This document shows, in pieces, positions 1 to 11,600 of a stretch of 64,000 bases of DNA. The position numbers and the translations under genes were made by a program. Origin of the DNA: Macrotis lagotis (Eukaryota > Chordata > Mammalia > Peramelemorphia > Peramelidae); NCBI RefSeq assembly GCF_037893015.1, contig NC_133660.1, positions 167,402,363 through 167,466,362 of the forward strand, read 5' to 3'. Every line of letters starts with the position of its first letter. Position 1 is the stretch's first letter. Under the pieces are notes generated by a model that worked only from the letters and a program-made list of their open reading frames with translations, was not told where the DNA came from and ran no database searches.

Positions 1-460
1 CTCAGAAACTTACTATCTGTGTGACCCTGGATAAGTCACTTCTCTGCTTCAGTTTCCTCATCTGTAAAATGAGCTGGGAGAAAGAAAGGACAAATCACTT
101 AACTGTCTTTGCCAAGAAAACCCCCAAAGAGTCATGGAGAGGCAGCCAGAGTGATTTGGGGCCAAGGTCTCCCACTGCATCTAAGACTACCCTCAATTGT
201 CCTGATCTATATCAGGCCACTGGATCAAGAAGGTTCCAGAGTGCTTAGCATAGCCCCCTCACTTAAATTCCACTTTCTTGTATGCCATGGCATCACCTCA
301 CCTTCAAGAACAAAGGACAAACAATCACAACCTGTGGTCCTGTCCAAGTTCCTCATTTTAAAATGAACTGGAGAAGGAAATGGCAAAGTTCTTCAAGATC
401 TTTGCCAAGAAAACCTCAAATGGGGTCATGAAGAGTCAGACTAAAAAAAATGACTAGACA
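1..460 (+). repeat. Marsupial SINE cluster (MON1/MIR-like and Mar1-like, interleaved)
   Basis: 1-160 and 345-460 carry the GTGACCCTGG...AAGTCACTT, CTCATCTGTAAAATGAGCTGG and TTTGCCAAGAAAACC blocks of MIR/MON1-like marsupial SINEs. 165-340 carries the Mar1-like tail with CCATGGCATCACCTCACCTT and AAGAACAAAGGACAAAC. The Mar1-like piece appears inserted into the other repeat. Family names are from recall. Confidence 0.65.
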
Positions 461-685
461 ACAATGTAGGTTTAGGATGTGCTTTAATAAAATTAAATTT
501 TAACTTCCTTTCTCTAATTTCATATTCATTTTTTGAGTTTGTCATGATGATGATAGTCTTTTTGAGAAATGTATTACAATATAGTACTTATCCTTCATTT
601 TTATTGTGATCTATGTAAAATTTCCTAAATTGTTTTTGAAAGCAAACTAATGATTAATTTTATATATAAAGAATTAAAATATCTT

Positions 686-840
686 TTTTTCTAGGTTTTT
701 TTGCAAGGCAAATGGGGTTAAGTGGCTTGCCCAAGGCCACACAGCTAGGTAATTATTAAGTGTCTGAGACCGGATTTGAACGCAGGTACTCCTGACTCCA
801 AGGCCAGTGCTTTATCCACTACGCCACCTAGCCGCCCCTG
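686..840 (-). repeat. tRNA-headed marsupial SINE (WSINE1-like), near full length
   Basis: TTTTTTTGCAAGGCAAATGG through GTGTCTGAGACCGGATTTGA to CCACCTAGCCGCCCC. It is flanked by a clear target duplication, AGAATTAAAATATCTT at 670-685 and 841-856, typical of L1-mediated insertion. Confidence 0.85.
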
Positions 841-894
841 AGAATTAAAATATCTTGAAAAGCTGTCATTTCTATATTCATACTTCAACATTTA

Positions 895-1095
895 TAAAAT
901 ATTTTATATTTATCTCATTTGATTCTCACAACAAGCCCTTTGGGAAGTTGTTGTTATCTCCATTTTTCAGATAGAGAAACTGAGAACAAGAGGTTAAATG
1001 ATTTATTGGACTTTTTGAGGTGAGATTTGAACTCAGATTCTAATTCTTACAGTTCAAGTACTGAGGTCCTGAGCTCCAACTATTGAGACACCTAG
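895..1095 (-). repeat. MIR/MON1-like SINE
   Basis: TATCTCATTTGATTCTCACA, a damaged CATTTTTCAGATAGAGAAACTGAG block and ATTTGAACTCAGATTCTAA are in family order, ending in the SINE head. A (TG)n run follows (1097-1120). Confidence 0.65.
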
Positions 1096-1149
1096 TATAT
1101 GTGTGTGTGTGTGTGTGTGTGATTGTTGTAAATAAACAGCTTTTTTGTT

Positions 1150-1285
1150 TTGTTTTTTGTTTTGTGAAGCAACAGTATAAGTGACTTACCCAATGACACA
1201 CAGTATCAATTGTCTGAATTCTGGATTTGAACTCAGATCCTCCTGACTCCAGGGTCTGTGCTCTATCTACTGTGCCACAGCTTCT
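1150..1285 (-). repeat. Decayed SINE fragment
   Basis: GTGACTTACCCAATGACACA, GGATTTGAACTCAGATCCTC and GTGCTCTATCTACTGTGCCAC are recognisable; the flanks are degraded. Confidence 0.55.
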
Positions 1286-2329
1286 TTTTAAGAGTTAAAT
1301 TAACTTCATGAAATCTAAAATGATGGTGAATGGCCCTTGGTAATTGAGTTTCATCTATATTTTAAGTATTGACATGTTGGAGGCTTTTACATATAGGCAG
1401 TTTCTTAGAAAGTTGCATTGTTAGGATTATTTTGGCAAATGTATTCAAAACCAAAAATTCATATTTATGGGCCTTTGATATTTATTAGTGAACAAGATCA
1501 ATTTGATCCGTCCTGCACAGATGTTGGTATTACTTTTTAAATAAATGACATATTGATTTCTTTTGTTGTTTATGGTAGTCATTTACCAAGAGGACTCTCT
1601 TCAATAAACCCATCTTTTATAACAAAGCAAAAAACAGGTCCAACAAATCAAATGATAAAACAACTACATGTAATATGATATTGGGATTATTTTCTGACTC
1701 AACATCTTGTGAAATGTATTTTTCTTACTTGGGGGTATCTTTAATCTCTACTATCCTGATGCCTGAAACTCCAGGATGTTTTGCTTCAATGAAGGCAGCA
1801 AAAGGCCCTGGGTAGCTACTTTAGTGAAAAACTACAGACTTTTATATAGTTTGTAGAAACTAAATTTGCTACATTGTTCTACTGTTAGATGAACTGAGCT
1901 TTGGGGCCTTTGGTCTGGTGAAGTAAGGCATTGTATATTCCCCTGGTTAGCAGACTTTTTGAAGTATTGCTACTGAATCTTCATTTTTGTAATAAATTCT
2001 CTAACTGCTAGTTATAAAAATAACTCACAATCATGTAACCTATAGATCACTCTAATTGTCAGTAATAACTCATTTATATAGCCATTTTATGTATTATGAA
2101 GGTACCTTTTTAAACAGTCTTTATGAAGTTAGGTAGTGCAATTATGTCAAAATTACAGATGAGGAAACTGAGGATCAACAAGTCTCATTTGCTCACTTGA
2201 TTATTATTGCATAATAAGAATCAGAGCAGGACCCTTCCCTACTCAGGTTCTCTGATTGACATTCTACAATATTGCCTCTCAAAACCTAATTCTTTTTTTG
2301 ATCTATTCACCATAGCAACTTTTCCCAAA

Positions 2330-3640
2330 TCTTTCAATTTTCAAACCTCCCATATCTCTCCTTCTACCTACCCTCTCAGATTCACTGAAAAAAAAATATG
2401 AGACCATTCTATAAGAACTCCCTTTTCTTTCCAGTACTTCATCTGGCATCACTCGGATGCCTTTTGCTGCTATCTCCCTCTTTCATCCCTGGTTCATACA
2501 AAGTGGACCTTCTTACCTTCTTCAACATGCCTTAGTGATCCAAGTTCATCCCATTATCTCTAAACATTACTCATTCTCTCATCTCTACTCTCTGATCTCT
2601 CCTGTTCTCCTGGCTGCTTCTCTATTATTTATAAACATGCTCATTTTCCCCTGATCCTCAAAAAGTTCTCATCATATTTGACCATCCTCACTAACATTTT
2701 TTGATTTCCTCCCTTTTAAGTTAAGAAGTTCATCCATAAATAGGTGCTTCTACTTATTTTGTCTCATTCCACTTCCAACCTCATCATTCTTCTAAAACTG
2801 CTAAAAATGATCTTTTAACTGACAAATCTTATAATCTTTTTTTTTTCAGCCCTCTTCTTCTTCTCTCTTCAGATTTTGACAGTATCTTTAGATTTTCATG
2901 ACATTGTTCTCCCCTTGTCTTTCTCCTACCTGTTTGATTGATCCTTTTCTGTATCTTAACTTCTGTCATGCCTACTCTCTGTGGGCGTCCTAGGCTTTCT
3001 TCTCTTCTTCCTTTTCTTCTGTTTGGATTAATGATTTCTATTCTTATAGATTCAATTATAATTTCTCTGAAGATGATCATCAGGTCCTTCTGTTTCTAGA
3101 TTGTTCAAACTATATGGTCTGAGCCAACTATAAATTCATACTATTTAATTGCAATTGTGTTTCATAATGTCTACATAAATTGCTGTTAGTGTTTATTCCT
3201 TTTATTCTTTCAATCTTCAATATTTGAATGAGAGCATGCAGTTTATACTATCCTGCAGAAGAGGCCCAAAAGAGCAGTTTGTCTCCTTTAGTATAACAGG
3301 TTCAAGTCACTTTTTCCTCATATGTAAAATGAAGGAGTTAGATAGATGACTTCTAAAGTTCTTCCAACTCTAAACTTCTATGATTTTCTGTCTGATATTT
3401 CCCTTTTTCTCTCTTATCAATGATATATCAATTCAATTCTGAATTTCTTTGAAACCATTTTTATCTTTCTCAGACTCCAATCCTCCTAATCCCTATATTC
3501 CTTGCTCCCTTCACTTTGTACTGACAAATTTGTATTATATTTCAGTGAGATCTTCTCCCTGATCCTCAAAAAGTCCTCATCCTATTTGACCATCTTCACT
3601 AACATTCTTTGATTTCCTCCCTTTTAAGTTAAAAAAGCAT
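2330..3640 (+). repeat. Decayed L2-like LINE region with an internal ~85-bp direct repeat
   Basis: Pyrimidine-rich sequence of L2 style. About 85 bases at 2652-2735 (CTGATCCTCAAAAAGTTCTC...CCCTTTTAAGTTAAG) recur at 3560-3640 with few changes. Between them lies a MIR-like end (3295-3385, TATGTAAAATGAAGGAGTTA). The class is tentative; the direct repeat is plain. Confidence 0.4.
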
Positions 3641-3690
3641 CTTCATGCTGGAAAGACCACAAATCTCCTACTTCAGTAAGTTATTAGTCA

Positions 3691-3830
3691 GGGGCAGCTA
3701 GGTGGTGCAGTGGATAGAGCACCAACCCTGGAGTCAGGATTACCTAAATTCAAATCTGACCTCAGACACTTAATAATTATCTAGCAGTGTGACCTTGGGC
3801 AAGTCATTTAACCTCATTGCCTTGCACAAA
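3691..3830 (+). repeat. tRNA-headed marsupial SINE
   Basis: GGGGCAGCTAGGTGGTGCAG through CACTTAATAATTATCTAGCA to CATTGCCTTGCACAAAAAAA. Short flanking repeat TTATTAGTC on both sides. Confidence 0.8.
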
Positions 3831-4234
3831 AAAAATTTATTAGTCTGATACTTATGGTAGAATTCCCCAAGTTCTCAAAATTTGTTTTTTCATTGATTTG
3901 TCTCTGAAGAAGAAATGTCCTTGCTCATTGCAATTCTGCAAAGGTATGGGAATGGGTGAGATTTTCATTTGCAGATGTCGATATTCTCTTCCTATCCTAA
4001 ATCCATGACTTAAGGAACTCTAAGGAGCCCAAGGTCACACAAGAAGTAAATAGGTTTTGAAATTAGGTCTTCAAAATCCAAAGCCAGTATGCTTTTTACA
4101 TAATACTGCTTCCTAAACTCCATCTCAAAATATGAATTTTTCTGGTTACTCTTAATGGATATGTTGGGTCTCATGTCCAAATAATATGAAAGGGTCGTAG
4201 AAGGATCTACAGCTAGAAGAAACTGCATGCCATA

Positions 4235-4320
4235 CATAAGAAGGAATTGAGGCCCAGGGAGGTGAAGTGATTTGCCCTGGATTACACTGGCAACAAGTAA
4301 TAAAGTCCAGTTTTGAACAG
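4235..4320 (-). repeat. MIR-like fragment
   Basis: GAGGCCCAGGGAGGTGAAGTG and GATTTGCCCTGGATTACAC are a MIR core in reverse orientation. Confidence 0.5.
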
Positions 4321-4401
4321 TAGACTAGTAATGCATGACACAGTGACTGATAATTATCAGTGCTTGATAATTTCTCTCACATCTATTTCACCTCTCATAA
4401 T

Positions 4402-4693
4402 GTTTTTTTACTATTGATATTTTTTTATCATCTATTCTAGTCAGTGCTTAGTAAATGCTATTTTTTTTACTATTGATTTTTTTTATCATCTATCCTAGTC
4501 AGTGCTTAGTAAATTCTCAATTTTTTAACTATTGATTTTTTATCTATCCTAAGTCAGTGCTTAGTAAATTCTTTTTTTGACTATTGATGTTTTTTTTTAT
4601 TATCCATCCTAGTCAGTGCTTAGTAAATTCTCTATTTTTCCTCCTATTGATTTTTTTTATTATCTATCAGAGTCAGTGCTTAATAAATTTTCT
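4402..4693. repeat. Minisatellite, about five 52-62-bp units
   Basis: Each unit is a T-run, an ACTATTGAT-like block, another T-run, TATCATCTATCCTAGTCAGT-like text, then GCTTAGTAAATTCT. Units begin near 4402, 4461, 4521, 4572 and 4632. They differ by small changes and T-run length. No family known to me. Confidence 0.85.
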
Positions 4694-4699
4694 GTCTCT

Positions 4700-4985
4700 C
4701 TCCAGTAGCAATGTATGGATGTGAGAGTTGTATTAGAAGGAAAGCTGAGCACCCCCAAATGGACATTTTTGAATGGTGGTACTGGAGAAGACTGGAGAGT
4801 TCCTTGGACAGCAAGGAGATCAATCAATTCTTAAGGAAATTAAATCGGGTTATTTGTGGGAAAGGTCAAATGCTGAAGCTTAAATGCTCTGGTCACATAA
4901 TGAAAAGATGGGACTTGTAAAAGACTGAAGGTAAAAGGAGGAGTGGAAGACAGAACTTGGATAGGCTGGACCGGACTCAACAACG
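4700..4985 (+). repeat. RTE-clade LINE, end of reverse-transcriptase ORF
   Basis: The + frame from 4711 reads MYGCESCIRRKAEHPQM, then FEWWYWRRLESSL and KCSGHIMKRWDL. These match the YGSETWTLRKAD, FEMWCWRRLL and GHIMR blocks near the C-terminus of RTE/BovB-type LINE proteins. The copy is short and decayed, and abuts a CT-rich tract. Confidence 0.65.
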
Positions 4986-5112
4986 ACTCCTCCCCTTCTC
5001 TCTCTTCCTCTCTCCTTTCCCTGTCTCTTTCTCCTCCCCCTCTTCTCTCCTTCCCTTCTTTTCCTTCTCCCTCTCTCTTCTGTTTCCCTCTCCTCTCTTT
5101 CTTTTTCTCGTT
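4986..5112. repeat. CT-rich low-complexity tract
   Basis: Nearly pure pyrimidine on the + strand (TCCCCTTCTCTCTCTTCCTC and similar). Open frames here on both strands are composition artefacts. Confidence 0.85.
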
Positions 5113-5119
5113 TTCCATT

Positions 5120-5214
5120 TTTTACAAGGCAATGGGGTGAAGTGACTTGCCCAAGGCCACACAGGTATAGGTCATTATTAAGTGTCTGAGGCCGGATTTG
5201 GACTCAGGTCCTCT
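5120..5214 (-). repeat. Truncated tRNA-headed SINE
   Basis: TTTTACAAGGCAATGGGGTG through TTAAGTGTCTGAGGCCGGAT, losing the head near GACTCAGGTCCTC. Confidence 0.75.
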
Positions 5215-5452
5215 CCTTCTTTCTCACTTTCTCTCCCCCCTCTCCCCCTGTACTGCACTGCCTCTCATCAGTCCATTAGCTTCGGTTTCCTCCTCCAAAA
5301 TGAGGGGCTGAGTCAATTCACCAGGCCCCCTCCCAGCTCCAACATCCACTTAGCCCTGAAGCACGCAGGGCAGGAAGGGCCCTTTAAGAAGCGCACATGC
5401 GCAGATCTCTTCCCCGGCGTATCCCGGGACCTGATGGGTTGGGCTCAGGGAG

Positions 5453-5509
5453 ATCACGTGAGGTTGAGCCTATGGGAGCTCGGGGTTAAAGGGCCTCGTG
5501 TCACGTGAC
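5453..5509. promoter_or_regulatory. COMMD8: Pair of CACGTG E-boxes, one a full CLEAR palindrome
   Basis: CACGTG occurs at 5455-5460 (ATCACGTGAG) and again inside GTCACGTGAC at 5500-5509, about 41 bases before the COMMD8 ATG. The second is the perfect 10-bp palindrome bound by USF and by TFEB/TFE3/MITF (CLEAR consensus). Binding is inferred; the motifs are directly visible. Confidence 0.6.
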
Positions 5510-5550
5510 CCCGCCGGGGTGGGGTGGGGGTCTCCGGGCCGCGGCCGAGC

Positions 5551-5616
5551 ATGGAGGCGGCGGAGGACCTGCCCTTGCGGGGCCTGGAGAAGTTGCCGGC
5601 GGAACTCGGGCCCAAG
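5551..5616 (+). CDS. COMMD8: COMMD8 coding exon 1
   Basis: 22 codons from ATG ([20 protein letters not shown]...) to CCCAAG, followed by donor GTGAGG. The ATG sits in GC-rich context (GCCGAGC before it). [10 protein letters not shown] is the conserved COMMD8 N-terminus. The 5' UTR start is not defined by the sequence. Confidence 0.95.
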
Positions 5617-8600
5617 GTGAGGCAGAAGAGGCGGTGCGCCGCCGGCCGGGAGGGGCCGTGCTCAGGAGCGGGAAGCCCGGTTTTTTTTTAATTTAAAAAA
5701 ACTTTTTTTTAGGTTTTTGCAAGGCAATAGCGTTAAGCGGCTTGCCCAAGGCCCCACAGCTGGGTAATTATGAAGTGTCTGAGGCCGGATTTGAACCCGG
5801 GGACTCCCGACTCCAGGGCCGGTGCTTTATCCACGACGCCACCTGGCTGCCCCAACCGCGTCTTGCAAAATAAATTGAGTCCAAGGAGGAGTTTTCCCTT
5901 CAATGAAAGTTTCTCTTTTTGAATTTCGTAAACATTTTTTTTTTTTGTAATAAATGTCGCCCAAGGAGGGGCGCGTCAGAGCAGGCCTCCCTGTGCTCAC
6001 TGATGCCCCGAGATGGGGCTGTGTCGGCCGGGGGCCCCGAATTGGCGGTCCCCAGCCTCTGGCCAACGTCTGGAGCAGAAGCTGCCCCAGGGGCCCGCTG
6101 GGCCCTCCTAGGCCCGAAGGGATCGGAGCCCGGACAGCGTGGGGCCGCCCAGGAGGACTTGGTGCGGCGCTTTAGGGAGGGAGCTGCCAGAAAAAGTAGA
6201 TGCTCCCCATGTGTGGGGTCAAGATCCACCTCAAAACTTGGAGGGTGGCTAGTGCAAAGGTGACCTCACACACTTAATAATTACCTAACAGTGTGGCCTT
6301 GGGCAAGTCACCTAACCCCATTGCAAAAAAAAAATGATTGAGGGGGTCCTCTGAGCAAAAAGGAAAAAAAAAGTTTATTTACTTTTTTCGAGAGAAGAGC
6401 AGCCAAGCAAGGTTATATGGCCCAGCGCCATCCTCCCTAAACCCCCTCTCTTGCTAACCCAGTGGGTTATTCAGAGTTATAATCTATGCGTGAAAAATCA
6501 ACCCAGTATCAAAGAATATAACGTTTCATAAAATATTACCGAAGATCTTTTGTGCCTATCTAAATGAAATGTCTGAGTATGCAACGTCTCTTAAGGAAAG
6601 TCTGCCGTTTAAATCTGGCCTCAGACCTTTAATAATTACCTAGCTGTGTGGCCTTGGGCAAGTCACCCGGCTGCCTTGCAAAAACAGAACTAAAAAAAAT
6701 CTATCCTCCTAGTAAGTAAAAACAGCCTTATCATCAAAAAAAGACTTTTTTACTTTTTAAAATAGGTGTATGTCCTGACTTTTTTTTATAATGGTTTGAA
6801 TTTGACATTACATTATATTTACACACACACACACATATATATACACACATATATATACATGCATACATATACATATATACTTTATTATTCTAAATAAAGA
6901 ATTCTGTGCACTATTTTAAAAAAGAGACTCCTGAGTCTCTTTGGAATGTAAGGTTTTTTTTCCCTCCTGGGAAAAGTCTACTATCTTAGGAAACAGCCTA
7001 CTGTTTGGAATACAAGGGCCTTTCTTCTAGAAATAGTTTAAGAATAATAGTTTGTCCTTTCTGAGAGGACTTCACTAGGAATATTAAGCCTGAAATGGTT
7101 TTATTGGGCCTCAGACACATTACCCAGCTGTGTGGCCTTGGGCAAGCCACTTAACCCCATTGCCTTGCAAAAAAAAAAAAACCCTAAAAAAATTACTATA
7201 CTCCTAGTAAGTAAAAATAGTCTTATCAAAAAAGAGGCTTATTTATTTTTTTAAAATAGGTGTATGTCTTGACTCTTTTATACTGGTTTGAATTTGAAAT
7301 TACATTATATATACACACATATACTTTATTGTTCCAAATAAAGAATTTTATGCACCATTAAAAAAAAAGAGGCTTATGAGCCTCTTTGGAATGTAAGGTT
7401 TTTTTTTCTTCTTGGGAAAAGCCTACTACCTTAGGAGAGTGAGCCTACTGTTTGGAATACAAGGACCTTTCTTCTACAAATAGTTTAAGAAAAATAGTTT
7501 GTCCTTTCTTTAATATTTCTTAACCCTAAGAGGATCTCACTAGCAATATTAACCCTGAAATGGTTTTATTGGGAATATTCCACTCACCTATAATCTGTAG
7601 GAAACATCCAGAAATGAATTTCACCTACCTGTCACCTTTCAGGTATTTAGAGAAGTAACTTTTCTAGAATGTTTAAAACATGTGAATAACTCTTCAGTAA
7701 ATCAAAGTTGTATGAAAATGTTTAGACTTTTAAATTGTTATGATTTTATGAGTGCCTGTGCCAGAATATGCCAATGATGTAGTAAAAGAAAGTATTGATC
7801 CAGTTTAATGAAATAATTCCCCCCCTCCTTTTTTTTCTCTACAGCTTCTTCATAAAGTAATTGATGGAATTTGTGGACTTGCCTATCCTCAATTTAAGGA
7901 TTATGACACTATTTGGGATTCAACTGAATGGATTAGTATACTGGAGGATATTTCCAAATTTTTCAAAACTGTCATTGGTAAAAATAAAGATTTTGAAAAG
8001 GTAATAGCACCTCAAATTGGTCTTCTTTGTAATAAACATCTTAGATTTTTGTCACTTAACTCTAGAACAATTTATGATACATTGATACCTATGCTATTCT
8101 TAATATATATTTATGACATAGCAACATGTCATGAATTCAGTGTAATTAGGAAGGCCAGGCTATTGGTAATGGGAAAGTGATATGGGTGATGTTTTTTGAT
8201 TAATGTGTAAATTGGATTTAAGTGAGACGGAATTGCATAAAGTCATCAGTCTCACTCTCTCTTCTAAAGTCATCCTGGCAAGACAGAGTCAAGACAGCAT
8301 GGCAGAATATTTTTAAAAAATAGCTCTACTGGTTTTTCAGTGCCATAGGTTGTAATTCTTTTGGCTTATATGACAACTCATCAGGGTCAACTCCTTACTC
8401 TCTTACTATCTCTTTATTTAACTTAGGAAGATCTTCCTTATTAGGGAACATGTTAATCAGAAAAAAAGAGTTGGAAAAAAACTGCTTTAATTTTGTAAGT
8501 TATCAGTGACCCAGCCCCATGGAGGAGTAGACCTCTATGCCTTCTTTGAGCCTCCTCTTTTCCTACTATAGCTTTAAAAAACAAAGAATGAAAACCTTCT

Positions 8601-11600
8601 TGTTATCTTTACTTTTCTCCATCAGCCTTAGCTCATTTTGAATTTAGTACTTCATACTCTCTTCTTATAGATTCATGTTACAAGATACACTGACATCTTT
8701 TGTCATCATTATTTTATACATAGCAATTCCCTCTACTAGATTGGAAGCTCCTTAAGGGTGGAGAGTGTGTGTTACTCAGTTTTATATTCCCTAAAACACA
8801 CCTAAGGTAAGGCTTATGTGCTCAGGAAATGTTTAGCCATATTTATTTCTTAGTTTATTGGTTCACAAACTATCCCCCAGCTCACAGACATTTTGGAGTA
8901 ATACTCAAACTTATTACTCACTGAATATTTGATACCAGAAGATGAAGCAATACGAAGCAATTAGTTTGCCAGAACTTGGAATTTTTTTACACATTTCCCC
9001 CCATGTTTAATTTTCATGTGTTTAACATTTTTCTTAGTTGGGGATCTTTGGATAAGAACAAAGGGATTATAGTGTTTAAAACTAAGAAGATCCTTTGGTC
9101 ATCTAGCTCATCTCTCTCATTTTATAGATGAGGAAGTTGAGATTTTCCCAAGAGCACACAAGATACTAAGTAGCAGATTTAGGATTTAGCTTCAGGTCCT
9201 CTGATTATAAATCTTAGAACTTGAGTTAGCAAAATTTGAACTTTTGTATTTTCTAATTGACTGGTTGGGTCTCCTTTTGCAGATTTGAACATATCCTGGC
9301 TGTGTGATAAAACTTTTGTCTCTAAAAACTACTGGGAAAAATTAAAGTACAAATTTTGAAAATATCAGCCAGAATTTTCCTATGTCTTGTTGATCTTTTC
9401 AACTATGTTGTTTTATTTAGCTTTTAAATGTGAATTCTATTTTTAATTTAAATATTTTAATTGCATATTTCAAAGGTGATTGAACAGTTGAATCACTTAA
9501 GCTCAGATCATCAGAAGACAATCATGAAATGTTTGAAAAGTCGGAAGGATGAAATTAGGAAAGCCCTCTTAGGAGAAATAATTGCCATTTCTTCTACTCA
9601 GTTACAGGATTTTGATTGGCAGTTAAAGGTAAGATTATATAATTGGGATTGTGCATGTTTAAATTATTTTTTTTGATTCCTTAATAATGAGTAAAATTGT
9701 TTTTTCTTTTTTATAAAGAAAATAACACATCTCTAAAATGTATTATTTTTACAGCCTGTTTAGATAATCTAATTTTTGAAATCTGTTTTTAATTAAGTCT
9801 TAAATAGAAGTATATAATTACATTGAAAATAGTTAAACACATGTATTGCATTCCTAACTCAAAACAGAACAGCATGAATTAGATTGCTAAAATTCTTATG
9901 ATTTCTAAGGAACTTTGCTTCATAGGGGTGTTTTTTAAAGTTCTGGCCTTGGTCATTTTTTTTGTTATATCCTCTCTGGTAATGGCTGAACTCTTACCTC
10001 TTACCTATGTATGTGGTTTCTAAATCTGTATCTCTAGCTTTGGCTTCCCTTCTGAGTCCAATCTTGGATCTTCAGCTGCCTAGAGGACACATTTACCCAC
10101 TTGTCTCTCTGGCTTCTGATACCCAACATGGCTAAAACATTACCTTCCCCTCTAACTATTTATTCTTCTTGGTTCCTTTCTGTGGCATCACTTATGTCTC
10201 AATACTCTCTACTCAAAAATCACTCCTTTCTCTGTCTTCTTTGAAGAGAACATTTTAAGCCTAGCAACCACATTGATATTTGTTTCCAAACATTCCTTAT
10301 GCTCAAAGACCTCTGTGACTTTACCCCCATTTTTTTTCTCTATCTTGGAATGCTTTTTCTTCCTCTAGCCTGGAATGGCAGAATTTAAGCACTTGTGGCT
10401 ATCATGTTTTGTTTTTTGAAAGGTCTTTGTTACCGTCCCGTTCAAAGTATTGTTATAATTTCCAGTAGAAAATGATTTTGGAGATTTTTGAAGGGCAATG
10501 ATAGTACTGTTGAATTCCACCCAATTAAAATGCTTCCTCCTGCAGGAAGCTTTCTCTGAGCTTCCCTGTCCTCCTATAGTACTTGTTTTATGCTTTTCTA
10601 GTACATTTAGAATACAGTGTTGGGTATTTAGTCATTTATATGTCTCATGCTCCTATTAAACTGCATTATCCCTACAAAAATAGAATGGTTCGAATTTATT
10701 TGTGTTTCATGACTATCCATGACCAAAGACTTCAAAAGGAGAGCTTTCTGAGAATGAGCCTCTTCAGAAGTTGGATGAGGGTCATTGCCAAAACTTGAAG
10801 CCTTTCTAGCCTATTAGAAGCTGCCCAAACTTGTGCTTGACTGGACTGTCCTGGTCTAGCCTTTGAGAACCCATGGTCACTTTCCATGCACCAGGATGAA
10901 GCATCGTGCTAGGACTTTCTGCCTGGGCTCATATTAGGCAATTGAACAGTTAAGAAAGCAGGCTGGCATGGTTATGATTTTACATGGATGTGATTCATTT
11001 ATTCCTTGTAGTTTCACATTTCATAGCAGGCAAAGTCATCCTCTAAAAATTTGATGTTCTGTAGGTTCGAAATGTATAATTAACAGTCTTGTTTGATTTT
11101 TTTCCCCTTAACTATTGTTTACTTTATTTTAAATAGCTTGCTCTCTCTAGTGATAAGATTGCTACATTGCAAGTCCCACTTCTGAACCTTGATCTAGATG
11201 TAAAGGAAAATGGTGACATTAAACAATATTCTGTAGAAATGAATAAAGAAGAACTGCAGAATTTAATAAATTCATTGGAAGCAGCTAATAAGGTATTGTC
11301 ATGTTATTGAACAGTTTTGTGTTTAAGTTTGTATGTCTGCTTTAATCTTCAGGGTTTTATTATCCTGGAATAAAATGAGTAAAATACAGTTTTGTTTTTA
11401 TTATTTCCTGTATTTTTCTTTAATGTTTTACATTGAGTTGGAAAAGGATTTTGTTGACAAGTAATCTGCTAGGGGCAACCCTAGAGTCAGGAGGACCTGA
11501 GTTCAAATGCGGCCTCAGACTCTTAATAATTACCTAACTTAACCCCATTGCCTTGCAAAAATCATAAATAAACAAACGAATAAATGCAGACAAGTAAACT

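Larger units (their letters stand above)
5340..6180. promoter_or_regulatory. COMMD8: CpG-rich promoter region of COMMD8
   Basis: A sharp local rise in GC and CpG in an otherwise AT-rich window, spanning the upstream flank, exon 1 and the start of intron 1. It has no convincing TATA box, as expected for a CpG-island housekeeping promoter. A GCGCACATGCGCAG block (5391-5404) resembles a gapped NRF1-type palindrome. A SINE is inserted downstream at about 5700-5853, with GC-rich DNA continuing after it. Confidence 0.8.
5617..7844 (+). other. COMMD8: COMMD8 intron 1
   Basis: GTGAGG...CTACAG. It holds a - strand SINE (5700-5853), CpG-rich DNA to about 6180, SINE fragments and a tandem duplication (6618-7573). 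No coding potential beyond CpG-driven open frames. Confidence 0.9.
8001..9475 (+). other. COMMD8: COMMD8 intron 2
   Basis: GTAATA...TTCAAAG. It contains an L2-like 3' end (about 8733-8830) and a MIR-like piece (about 9070-9215). The rest is unassigned AT-rich DNA. Confidence 0.9.

Noticed and set aside
3691-3770. tRNA-like A and B boxes
   Set aside because: They belong to the tRNA-derived head of a SINE that recurs throughout the window; no cloverleaf is kept.
4402-4693. Regularly spaced repeats that might suggest a CRISPR array
   Set aside because: Head-to-tail minisatellite in vertebrate DNA, with no unique spacers.
4840-5162. Several overlapping frames rich in Arg/Glu/Lys or Ser/Pro/Leu
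   Set aside because: They come from the CT-rich low-complexity tract.
5391-5404. NRF1 site
   Set aside because: GCGCACATGCGC has two extra bases at the centre compared with the consensus, so it is mentioned under the promoter but not listed as a site.
5827-6263. Overlapping 73-114-codon frames in the CpG-rich region
   Set aside because: GC-rich DNA has few stops; the frames overlap on both strands, and COMMD8 splicing removes the region.
10583-10798. 71-codon + strand frame in COMMD8 intron 3
   Set aside because: Intronic, no homology, and the left part resembles an L2 end.
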